This document shows positions 1-6,216 of a stretch of DNA of 15,276 nucleotides, piece after piece. Made by a program: the position numbers and the translations under genes. The DNA comes from an uncultured Collinsella sp. (GTDB lineage Bacteria; Actinomycetota; Coriobacteriia; Coriobacteriales; Coriobacteriaceae): assembly GCA_900553415.1 (NCBI GenBank), contig USDH01000020.1, positions 1 to 15,276 of the forward strand, read 5' to 3'. Each line of letters begins with the position of its first letter. Positions within the stretch are counted from its first letter, which is position 1. Under the pieces are notes generated by a model. It was not told the DNA's origin. It saw only the letters and a list, made by a program, of their open reading frames with translations, and made no database searches.

Positions 1-803
1 CCGACCGCAACCGCACCTCCCCGTTTGCCTTCACCGGCAACAAGTTCGAGTTCCGTGCCTGCGGCTCCGAGCAAAACGTTTCCGACTCCAACCTGGTGCT
101 CGATGCTGCCGTGGCCAAGTCGCTCAAGTCCTTCGCCGACGCACTCGAGGGTACGCCCGAGGATAAGTTCCAGGACGCCGCGCTCGAGTACTGCAAGAAG
201 GTGCTGACCGATCACCAGCGCATCCTGTTCTCCGGCGACGGTTACTCCGACGAGTGGCCCATCGAGGCCGAGAAGCGCGGCCTTGCCAACAACAAAACCA
301 CGGCCGATGCCCTGCCCGCCTTTGTTTCCGATAAGGCCATTGCGCTCTTTGAGGAGACGGGTGTCCTGACCAAGGCCGAGGCTCAGTGCCGCTACGACTG
401 CAAGCTCGAGAAGTACAACAAGCTCATGAACATCGAGGCCACCACGATGGTTCGCGAGGCGCGTCGTACCTATCGCCCGGTCATTACCGCCTATGCCACC
501 AAGGTCGCTAAGGGCCTTGAGGCTATCCGTGCCGCCGGCGCCGAGGCCGCCATGCAGTGCGAGCAGAACACACTCAACAAGCTCTGCAACGGTATCACCA
601 CCATCAACGACTCCATCAAGGCGCTCGACGCCGTGCATCAGAAGGCCGAGGGCCTCGATGGTCAGGAGCAGGCCAACGTGTATGCACACGAGGTCGTTCC
701 CGCTATGGATACGCTGCGCGCCGCCGTGGATGCCATGGAGGAGATCGTGGCCGCCGACTACTGGCCGGTCCCGACCTACGACGACATCCTGTTCTATGTG
801 TAG
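1..803 (+). CDS. glnN: Glutamine synthetase type III, C-terminal part (5' end outside window)
   Basis: This is the C-terminal 266 residues of a type III glutamine synthetase, which makes glutamine from glutamate, ammonia and ATP in the cytoplasm. The open frame runs from base 3, so the gene begins upstream of the window. The first residues read DRNRTSPFAFTGNKFEFRA, a signature of the GSIII catalytic core (active-site Arg/Asn region). The rest is the helical C-terminal region peculiar to GSIII, ending in WPVPTYDDILFYV, a typical GSIII tail. GSIII proteins are usually about 700 residues, so roughly the first 60 percent is missing here. Codon use is strongly biased to GCC, CTC, AAG and GAG, as in highly expressed genes of this genome. 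A hairpin terminator follows about 30 bases after the stop, so the gene ends its transcript. The family assignment is firm; the symbol follows GSIII usage. Confidence 0.93.
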   Translation, partial: DRNRTSPFAFTGNKFEFRACGSEQNVSDSNLVLDAAVAKSLKSFADALEGTPEDKFQDAALEYCKKVLTDHQRILFSGDGYSDEWPIEAEKRGLANNKTTADALPAFVSDKAIALFEETGVLTKAEAQCRYDCKLEKYNKLMNIEATTMVREARRTYRPVITAYATKVAKGLEAIRAAGAEAAMQCEQNTLNKLCNGITTINDSIKALDAVHQKAEGLDGQEQANVYAHEVVPAMDTLRAAVDAMEEIVAADYWPVPTYDDILFYV

Positions 804-834
804 AACGTAACTGACATATCGTCACGGTATTGAG

Positions 835-869
835 CCGGGGTCCGCATCGCGCGGGCCCCGGTTTTTGTT
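835..869 (+). terminator. Rho-independent terminator after glutamine synthetase
   Basis: An 11-bp GC-rich stem (835-845 with 851-861, one G-T pair) closes on a five-base loop and is followed by TTTTTGTTT. It lies 31 bases after the stop codon of the glutamine synthetase gene. Confidence 0.9.
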
Positions 870-922
870 TGCGAAGGACGCTTTGAAGCCCGTTTTACCG
901 CCGATTTGCCGGGATCCGCACC

Positions 923-948
923 CTGTCGGGTTCGAATCCCGGCGTATG
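923..948 (+). other. Orphan tRNA T-arm-like sequence
   Basis: The stretch holds TCGGG-TTCGAAT-CCCGG, a textbook tRNA T-stem and T-loop in plus-strand sense. The following CGTATGG would be the 3' acceptor strand, but no matching 5' acceptor (CCATACG), D-arm or anticodon arm lies in the 60 bases upstream, and no CCA follows. It is probably a tRNA remnant, for example an integration scar, or chance. Bases 927-941 are also the exact reverse complement of bases 1010-1024 in the T-arm of the neighbouring tRNA-Glu. Confidence 0.4.
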
Positions 949-954
949 GGTAGC

Positions 955-986
955 AAAAAGCCCGCTACCGAATTGGTAACGGGCTT
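955..986 (-). terminator. Terminator of the tRNA-Glu transcript
   Basis: Read on the minus strand, a 12-position stem (AAGCCCG..ACC with GGT..CGGGCTT, one mismatch, five-base loop) is followed by a run of T. It starts about 12 bases beyond the CCA end of the minus-strand tRNA-Glu, so it ends that transcript. Confidence 0.85.
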
Positions 987-997
987 CACATCTCAAA

Positions 998-1074
998 TGG
1001 TGCCCCCAGCGGGATTCGAACCCGCGATATCCACCTTGAAAGGGTGGCGTCCTTGGCCGCTAGACGATGGGGAC
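998..1074 (-). tRNA. tRNA-Glu (anticodon TTC)
   Basis: On the minus strand the sequence folds as a complete tRNA. The acceptor is GTCCCCA paired with TGGGGGC (one G-T pair). The anticodon arm is CCACC-CTTTCAA-GGTGG with anticodon TTC. The T-arm is GCGGG-TTCGAAT-CCCGC. The 3' CCA is encoded (998-1000). It reads glutamate codons GAA/GAG. A TATACT -10 box lies just upstream and a terminator just downstream, so it appears to be a single-gene transcript. Confidence 0.97.
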
Positions 1075-1084
1075 AGCGGGAAAG

Positions 1085-1090
1085 AGTATA
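1085..1090 (-). promoter_or_regulatory. -10 box of the tRNA-Glu promoter
   Basis: The minus strand carries TATACT ending 11 bases before the first base of the tRNA, the right distance for transcription to start a few bases upstream of the mature 5' end. No good -35 hexamer was found at 16-18 bases upstream. Confidence 0.5.
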
Positions 1091-1173
1091 GCAGACTTTT
1101 TTGCCGGCGCGTATATCGTTGGCAAACTGGAAAACCACCACATAGGAGCTGGCTCTCTATCCCGATTCTCAAA

Positions 1174-1313
1174 CATCTCAATCTGTAACATCTGGGCTGA
1201 TAAATCGGCTCTATGTGTTACAGATCGAGACAAAAGGCAGGCGTCGGGACGAACATCTCATTCTGTAACAGTAAGACGACTTTTAACGGTCTAGATGTTA
1301 CAGATTGAGACAA
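1174..1313. repeat. Four-armed inverted repeat (two hairpins in tandem)
   Basis: Four copies of a ~17-19 base arm related to CATCTCAATCTGTAACAT alternate in orientation: forward at 1174-1193, reverse at 1213-1231, forward at 1254-1270 and reverse at 1293-1311. Each reverse copy is followed by ACAAA. Adjacent copies can pair to form two successive hairpins. The block lies between tRNA-Glu and the end of murT-gatD and holds no credible gene. It is likely a small intergenic repeat of the host genome; no known family is recognised. Confidence 0.75.
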
Positions 1314-1329
1314 ACCGCTGGGACGGGTC

Positions 1330-1366
1330 AAAACCACCACAAAGGTGCCTGTCCCCTTCGTGGTGG
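1330..1366 (-). terminator. Terminator of murT-gatD, made of a REP-like hairpin
   Basis: Arms 1334-1345 (CCACCACAAAGG) and 1355-1366 (CCTTCGTGGTGG) form a 12-position stem with one mismatch around a nine-base loop. On the minus strand it is followed by TTTTG, and it begins seven bases after the murT-gatD stop. The minus-strand text GGGGACAGGCACC resembles the loop and arm of the second hairpin at 8672-8702, so it may be a dispersed repeat used as a terminator. Confidence 0.75.
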
Positions 1367-1373
1367 TGGGGTG

Positions 1374-3551
1374 CTAGGGGAGGAGCTTCATGGCGGCGTC
1401 GTGGGCGGCGTGCTCGTAGGTGTCGTCGAGGGGTTTGAGCGGCAGCAGGGCGGCGGCCTGTGTGTCGCCACGGCGCTCGAGGGCGTGCGCGATGAGCCAG
1501 TCGGCGAGTTCGGGGTTCTTGGGCAGCGCCGGGCCATGCAGGTACGTGCCGATGACACCCTTGTAGATGAGACCCTCAAAGCCATCGTCGCCGTTGTTGC
1601 CGGTGCCCGTGACGACGGACGTTCCGAGCGGCGTGGCATCGGCGTCCAAAAGCGTGCGGCCGCCATGGTTCTCGAATCCCACAAAGGGCTCGGGTGCCAG
1701 GTCGGTCTTGACGGCGACGTTGCCGATCAGGCGGTCGGAGCCGCGTACGGTCTCGGCGGCAATGACGCCCAGGCCCTCGATGCGATTTTCGCCCATATAG
1801 TACGAACGGCCGAGCAGCTGATAGCTGCCACAGATGGCAAGCAGCGAGCCGCCATCCTCAACATAGGCCGCGACCTTGTCTTTTTGGGCGAGCAGTTCGT
1901 GTGCCACGGCTAGCTGGTCGCGGTCGGAGCCGCCGCCCATCATGACGATGTCGGCGTCCGTCAGGTCGAGCACCTCGCCCATACGGACCTCGTCTACACG
2001 CGCGGGAATGCCGCGCCAGGCGCAGCGGCGCTCGAGCGCGATAACATTGCCGCCGTCGCCGTAGAGGTTAAGGGCATCGGGATACAGGTAGACGATGCGC
2101 AGCGGGCGCGAAAGCTCGACTGGTGCGATGCCGACAGGAAGAGCGCTGCCGTCGGCACGGACTGCGGCGCGGGCGGCAACCGTGGCTGCATCGGCACCCT
2201 TCAGCCCGTCGAGTTCTTTGACCAGCGGCGGGAAGGCCGTGTAGTTGGCGACGGCGTAGAAGGTGTCATCGGCGGCCTCGTCTGCCACGGCGCCAATTGC
2301 CTGCGCGACGTCCGAGATAATCGCGGCATCGATGCCGGCATACTTGAGGCGCACCTGCATGTCGTGTGCGCGCGTGCCGCCGGCAAAGGCGACAAGACCC
2401 GGCGTGTCGGCGATGCGCTCAAAGTCGACGTCGTAGATCCACGATACATCGTGGCCGTCGGCATCGTTGTCGTTGAGGAAGAAAGCGCAGAGTCTGCCGT
2501 CTGCCGTCTTGATGGACTGGATTTGTCGATCGAAGCCTACGGGATTCTTGGCCAGGTTGGCCTCGACGGTGCGGCCGGCGATATCCCAGCGTCCCATACG
2601 ACCACCGGCGGGCACATAGGCATCGAGCGTAGGCTGTAGAAGCGCCGTGTCCACGCCCAACTCGTGCGCGGCAAAGAAGGCGGCGGCAACGTTGTAGACC
2701 ATGTACAGGCCGTTGTAGCGTATGGCGATGTGTGCGGCAGCCGCGTCGGGCGCAGATCCAAACACCAGGTCAAAACCATAGCCATCGCGACTGAGCTCCA
2801 CATTCGTTACGCGACGGACAAGCGCAGGGCGGGCCCAGCCGCACGAGGGGCAATGGTAGGCGCCGAGCTGGCCGTATTGCACGTAGTCATACTCCAGCGG
2901 CGCGTTGCACTGCGAGCAAAAGCGCGAGTCGCTAATGCGGTCGGACTCGGTGTTGGTGGCGCCGTCGATGCCAAAGGCAATGCTTGCGTTGGGAACGCGC
3001 GCGGCAATCGAGGCGCACAGCGGGTCGTCGGCGTTGTAGATGAGCGTCGTTGCCGGCGAAAGCTCCAACGCGTGGGCGATGACCTCCTGGGTGTGATCGA
3101 TCTCGCCATAGCGATCTAGCTGATCGCGGAACAGGTTGAGCAGCACAAAGTACGTCGGCTTGAGCTTGGGCAGGACGCGCACGGTGTAGAGCTCATCGCA
3201 TTCAAAAACGCCCACGCGCTTGCCGCTGTCAGTGTGCTTAAGGCCACTGCGGGCCTCGAGCAGAGCACCCACCACACCGGGCTCCATATTGTTGCCGGCA
3301 CGGTTGCACACCACGGTAGCGCCGCTGGCGGCAACGGCGTCGGCGATGAGGTTGGAGGTGGTGGTCTTGCCATTAGTGCCGGTGATCACCACGCTGCGGT
3401 CGACAAGGCCGGCGAGGTCGCTCAGCAGCTCGGGGTCGATCTTCATGGCGATGCGGCCAGGGAGTACGCCGCCCTGGCGCTTAAGGACGGAGCGCAGCCC
3501 CCAGCGGACGATATCGCTCGAGGTGCAGGCAAGAGATGAGCGGAGGTTCAT
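1374..3551 (-). CDS. MurT-GatD fusion: lipid II isoglutaminyl synthase
   Basis: A single 725-residue protein joins two enzymes that are separate subunits in staphylococci and streptococci. Together they amidate D-glutamate of lipid II to D-isoglutamine, using glutamine and ATP, at the inner face of the membrane. Residues 1 to ~470 are MurT, a Mur ligase: ATP loop GTNGKTTT at 58-65, a Cys4 zinc ribbon inserted in the middle domain (Cys212, 215, 234, 237), and the C-terminal NDNDADGHD..SWIYDVDFE block at ~360-378, whose Asp368 matches the catalytic Asp of MurT. Residues ~484-710 are GatD, a CobB/CobQ-type class I glutaminase: nucleophile Cys574 in ICGSYQLLG and His672 in TYLHGP. All key residues are present, so the fusion should be active. 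The start has AGGAA eight bases upstream. It is the last gene of a three-gene minus-strand set and ends at a hairpin terminator. No single gene symbol fits the fusion. Confidence 0.93.
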   Translation of the reverse strand: MNLRSSLACTSSDIVRWGLRSVLKRQGGVLPGRIAMKIDPELLSDLAGLVDRSVVITGTNGKTTTSNLIADAVAASGATVVCNRAGNNMEPGVVGALLEARSGLKHTDSGKRVGVFECDELYTVRVLPKLKPTYFVLLNLFRDQLDRYGEIDHTQEVIAHALELSPATTLIYNADDPLCASIAARVPNASIAFGIDGATNTESDRISDSRFCSQCNAPLEYDYVQYGQLGAYHCPSCGWARPALVRRVTNVELSRDGYGFDLVFGSAPDAAAAHIAIRYNGLYMVYNVAAAFFAAHELGVDTALLQPTLDAYVPAGGRMGRWDIAGRTVEANLAKNPVGFDRQIQSIKTADGRLCAFFLNDNDADGHDVSWIYDVDFERIADTPGLVAFAGGTRAHDMQVRLKYAGIDAAIISDVAQAIGAVADEAADDTFYAVANYTAFPPLVKELDGLKGADAATVAARAAVRADGSALPVGIAPVELSRPLRIVYLYPDALNLYGDGGNVIALERRCAWRGIPARVDEVRMGEVLDLTDADIVMMGGGSDRDQLAVAHELLAQKDKVAAYVEDGGSLLAICGSYQLLGRSYYMGENRIEGLGVIAAETVRGSDRLIGNVAVKTDLAPEPFVGFENHGGRTLLDADATPLGTSVVTGTGNNGDDGFEGLIYKGVIGTYLHGPALPKNPELADWLIAHALERRGDTQAAALLPLKPLDDTYEHAAHDAAMKLLP

Positions 3552-3596
3552 GAAGCCGTTCCTAACATAGATGACATGGTCGGGGCGATCGCGTCG

Positions 3597-4640
3597 CTAA
3601 AAGCCGTAGCGGCGCGCAAATTCCTGGGCAAGCTGCGATACATCTTCGCAGGCGTTGGCCCAGGGGGCAAAGTCGGGAGTGTCCGAGATAATACCGTCCG
3701 CTTCCCAAACGGCCTGGTGCGAAAGATCCCAGGGATCGTGTGGCTCGGGCCGGCAGGGAAGGTACGGTGTCTGGTACATGGGGTTCAGTAAGAAGAACGC
3801 ACCGCCCTCGCAACGGTTGGCAAACTCACGCAGCGCGCGTGTCGCCGGGCGCATCTTGTTTGTTTTGAACAGCAGAATCGTGCGGGCGAGCAGATACCAA
3901 GGAGAGTTCTCGAGCGCGTCAGCCCCGATCTCTTCCTCGAGCTGGTGGGCCAGGGCAAAAAAGCCGTCTTGGTCTTCCAGGCGAGCGAGGGCGAGCAACA
4001 CGGTGCCTGCGGCTCGGGTGGGGTAGCCTTCCGCCTTAAGGACGCGGCAGGCGTAGTTGGCGGCAGCACGGTAGCGGGCGCTCGCCATGCACAGCTGCGA
4101 GATGGCCTCGAGCGTATGAAGCCACCCGATAAGAGCCGGCTCGCTTACGGTGAGATCGGCCGCTGTCACGCCGTCTGCCAGCACCTTGTTGGCCCAGTAG
4201 TGCGGGGCTTCCATGTCGAACCCGGGTACGCTTTGCTGCAGGTAATCGGCCGTGGTCGCCTCGAGCTTCATCAGGTCGCCCAGGCAGGCGTCAACGGGCG
4301 TGTCGGCCAGGATGATGGCGAGCAGCTGGGCATCGAGGACATGCGCATCGACGCGGACGATCTTGAGCAGCTCATCACGCATATCGTCGAACAGGCGGTT
4401 GCGCGTCTGCTCGAACTCCTCGTCGCTGCCCATGTCCTCGATGCGATGGAGCTCGTCGAGCAGGTGGCGGTGGACGCCGGCATAGGACAGCAGCGCCTGG
4501 GCATGCTCGGTCTGCGCATACTTATGAGGGTTGACGTTCACGTCGTTATGGACAAGATCGCGCGCTGCATCGGTGAGCTCGGGGTGCGACGCAACGTAGG
4601 CGCGCTCCAGGTAGGCGGGGACGTAGACGCTCGGATCCAT
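3597..4640 (-). CDS. TPR-like helical protein of unknown function
   Basis: This 347-residue soluble protein has no signal peptide or membrane segment. It is almost entirely helical and rich in Ala, Leu and acidic residues. The middle and C-terminal part (about residues 165-285) shows TPR-like helix pairs, for example a stretch with YRAAANYACRVLKAEGYP and a following LLALARLEDQDGFFALAHQ. Near the C-terminus is an unusual segment rich in Pro and aromatic residues, LNPMYQTPYLPCRPEPHDPW, which could be a conserved signature. Its ATG overlaps the stop of the upstream gene by one base (TAATG), so translation is probably coupled and the two products may act together. The murT-gatD gene starts 45 bases downstream on the same strand. 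I do not recognise a named family; a scaffold or adaptor role is only a guess from the helical-repeat look. Confidence 0.85.
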   Translation of the reverse strand: MDPSVYVPAYLERAYVASHPELTDAARDLVHNDVNVNPHKYAQTEHAQALLSYAGVHRHLLDELHRIEDMGSDEEFEQTRNRLFDDMRDELLKIVRVDAHVLDAQLLAIILADTPVDACLGDLMKLEATTADYLQQSVPGFDMEAPHYWANKVLADGVTAADLTVSEPALIGWLHTLEAISQLCMASARYRAAANYACRVLKAEGYPTRAAGTVLLALARLEDQDGFFALAHQLEEEIGADALENSPWYLLARTILLFKTNKMRPATRALREFANRCEGGAFFLLNPMYQTPYLPCRPEPHDPWDLSHQAVWEADGIISDTPDFAPWANACEDVSQLAQEFARRYGF

Positions 4641-5716
4641 TAGAGGTCTCCTCCCTTAAACGGCAGGCCCTGCTCGGCCGCGCGCAGGATGCGCTCGTCG
4701 ATCTGGGAACGCACGATGTCGTTGGTGGCGACCCAGGCGGCAAAGCTGGCGTTGTCGGGAGCGCCCAGGCCCTCCTGCAGCACTGGCGTCGCCTCGGACA
4801 GGGCAAGGACGAGCTCATCGGTGGAGCCCACGCCCACGTTGACGCGGGCATAGACGCCATCGGGAAACTCGGTTTGGAAGTAGAGTGCCTCGGCTGCGTG
4901 CGGGCACGAACGCACAAGGATGCGCAGGTAGTGTTCGGCACCCTCGTAGTCCAGCTCGCGCCAGGCAGCGCTCATCAGCGCGATGAGCGTCCACGGGTCC
5001 AAGTCGCGCTCCGCATCCTTGGGACGACGGCGCAGCGGCGTGTTGGCGAGATAGGGGACGGAGTGGGCAGAGCGAAAGCGCTTGAGCTCCTCGGCGGGGT
5101 ATTCGAGCTTTGCCATGGCGAGCATTGCGGTGTGGCGGACACCAGCGGGGTCGTTGGGCGCAAAGTCCAAGCTGCGATTCGCGGCTTGGAGCGACATGCG
5201 GTAGCGTCCGCTAATGAGCGCGCGCGATGCCAAGGCGGCAAGCCAGCGCAGGTAGGGGCGGCGCATAAGGTCGCCAGCGGCCTCGCGCTCGTAGGGGTCC
5301 TGCGCCGAGGCGATCTTGAGCGCCAGGTCGTGCTCCACCTCGTCGCACTTGGACACCAGATATTGCACGTATTCCTCGTTGGATTCGGCGGTGAGCGCCG
5401 TCAGCATGCGCTGGGCATCCCAGTTGGCCGGATCGAGTGCGGCGGCCTCGCGAAGCATGTTCTCGGCAGCGGCCTCTTCCTGCTCGGCTTGGGCATCGTC
5501 GGGGATAAAGGGAATGCGGTAGTCGACGGCCTCGACCACCTTGGCAATCAGATGCCCGGCGCGGTCGCGGTCGTGCACGATGAGCGGCGCGGGGTTGCGG
5601 GTGAATTGCTCCATCAGACGCTCGACGGCGGGGCCGTCGGTGAGCGGGATATTGTCGCGGCGCAAGGCCTCAAGAACGAGGCGATGGCAATCCTCTTGTA
5701 TGGGGTCGAATGCCAT
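4640..5716 (-). CDS. TPR-like helical protein of unknown function, first gene of the minus operon
   Basis: This 358-residue soluble, acidic, mostly helical protein has no transmembrane segment or signal peptide. TPR-like text is visible, such as AAALDPANWDAQRMLTAL and SLQAANRSLDFAPNDPAGV, where DPxNxxA-type turns join helices, and a later YEGAEHYLRILVRSCPHAAEAL. I chose the ATG at 5716 (MAFDPIQED) because AAAGGAGG lies five bases upstream; an in-frame TTG ten codons earlier would put that Shine-Dalgarno inside the coding region. The stop overlaps the ATG of the next gene (TAATG), a classic sign of translational coupling. The neighbour is a similar helical-repeat protein, so the two may form a complex. 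Function is unknown; the position before murT-gatD suggests, but does not show, a link with the cell envelope. Confidence 0.87.
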   Translation of the reverse strand: MAFDPIQEDCHRLVLEALRRDNIPLTDGPAVERLMEQFTRNPAPLIVHDRDRAGHLIAKVVEAVDYRIPFIPDDAQAEQEEAAAENMLREAAALDPANWDAQRMLTALTAESNEEYVQYLVSKCDEVEHDLALKIASAQDPYEREAAGDLMRRPYLRWLAALASRALISGRYRMSLQAANRSLDFAPNDPAGVRHTAMLAMAKLEYPAEELKRFRSAHSVPYLANTPLRRRPKDAERDLDPWTLIALMSAAWRELDYEGAEHYLRILVRSCPHAAEALYFQTEFPDGVYARVNVGVGSTDELVLALSEATPVLQEGLGAPDNASFAAWVATNDIVRSQIDERILRAAEQGLPFKGGDL

Positions 5717-5720
5717 GGGG

Positions 5721-5728
5721 CCTCCTTT
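5721..5728 (-). promoter_or_regulatory. Ribosome binding site fixing the 5716 start
   Basis: The minus strand reads AAAGGAGG five bases before the ATG at 5716, a near-perfect anti-16S match. It selects this ATG over the in-frame TTG at 5746. Confidence 0.85.
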
Positions 5729-6085
5729 GCTGCGGTTAGGGTTCAAATATCTCTATATAACGTTCTAGTTTACCTGCATGTGGCACACCGGGAGTGCCGC
5801 ACTTGGACATGCACCTTTGCACCACGAAGACGGATGTCGCACAAATGTCGGCACCCTGGACGACCGAGTGGTATCACGGTGCCGCAAACGGTCGATTTTT
5901 GGCGGCGAACGGGGCGCATTTTGGAAGGGCACAGTCCTGCCCGGGATATGTAGTCAACCTTGATAAAACGTTTGCCCAGCTTGGGAGTATGAATGCCCCA
6001 CAAGGGTCTTCAGGGATAGAAAAAACGTTTCATCATTGTCGGCTTTCGGTGAATAACTGACCAACCAGAACGGTAAAATAGTGTT

Positions 6086-6111
6086 TGTCTGAGCGTTGAG
6101 ACGTTTAGACA
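6086..6111 (+). promoter_or_regulatory. Leader hairpin 1 upstream of alcohol dehydrogenase
   Basis: TGTCTGAGCGT (6086-6096) pairs along its full 11 positions with ACGTTTAGACA (6101-6111), using two G-T pairs, around a TGAG loop. It begins about where transcription would start from a TAAAAT -10 box at 6074-6079. It may stabilise the mRNA or be an operator. No T-run follows, so it is not a plain terminator. Confidence 0.5.
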
Positions 6112-6149
6112 TCGCGCATTGTCATCGCCGGCAACGCGCAAAACGGTCC

Positions 6150-6176
6150 TAACGGAGCCAATCGGGTGCTCCGTTA
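6150..6176 (+). promoter_or_regulatory. Leader hairpin 2: perfect 8-bp inverted repeat
   Basis: TAACGGAG (6150-6157) and CTCCGTTA (6169-6176) are exact inverted copies around an 11-base spacer, ending 40 bases before the alcohol dehydrogenase ATG. It could be a repressor operator or an RNA hairpin in the leader. No known riboswitch family is recognised. Confidence 0.5.
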
Positions 6177-6204
6177 TATACGCAAGTCTAAGAGGGGCTT
6201 GTTT

Positions 6205-6210
6205 AGGAGG
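6205..6210 (+). promoter_or_regulatory. Ribosome binding site fixing the 6217 start
   Basis: AGGAGG lies six bases before the ATG at 6217. The open frame extends to a GTG at 6166, but that start would place hairpin 2 and this site inside the gene. Confidence 0.85.
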
Positions 6211-6216
6211 CACAGT

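Larger units (their letters stand above)
5717..6216. other. 500-bp divergent intergenic region
   Basis: This gap separates the minus operon from the alcohol dehydrogenase gene and should hold both promoters. Short frames such as 5794-6060 (+) lack a Shine-Dalgarno and recognisable protein features, so I see no gene. Visible structure: two copies of the 8-bp palindrome AAACGTTT (5966-5973 and 6023-6030) in similar contexts (GATAAAACGTTT, GATAGAAAAAACGTTT), a possible -10 TAAAAT at 6074-6079, and two hairpins in the presumed leader (6086-6111, 6150-6176). No convincing -35 box was found for either direction. Confidence 0.6.

Noticed and set aside
876..955. A complete plus-strand tRNA gene around the T-arm
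   Set aside because: No matching 5' acceptor strand, D-arm or anticodon arm could be found upstream; only the T-arm is convincing.
5754..5759. TATATA as a -10 box for the minus-strand operon
   Set aside because: The distance to the start is suitable, but there is no -35-like hexamer at 16-18 bases (ACATGC at the 17-base position). Too weak to call as a feature.
4874..5953. A 359-codon open frame on the plus strand
   Set aside because: Shadow of the TPR-like gene at 4640-5716, which has a strong ribosome site and TAATG coupling; the shadow frame has no start signal.
5794..6060. Possible 88-residue gene in the intergenic region
   Set aside because: No Shine-Dalgarno, no recognisable domain and unusual amino-acid content; it also covers the AAACGTTT palindromes. 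More likely non-coding.
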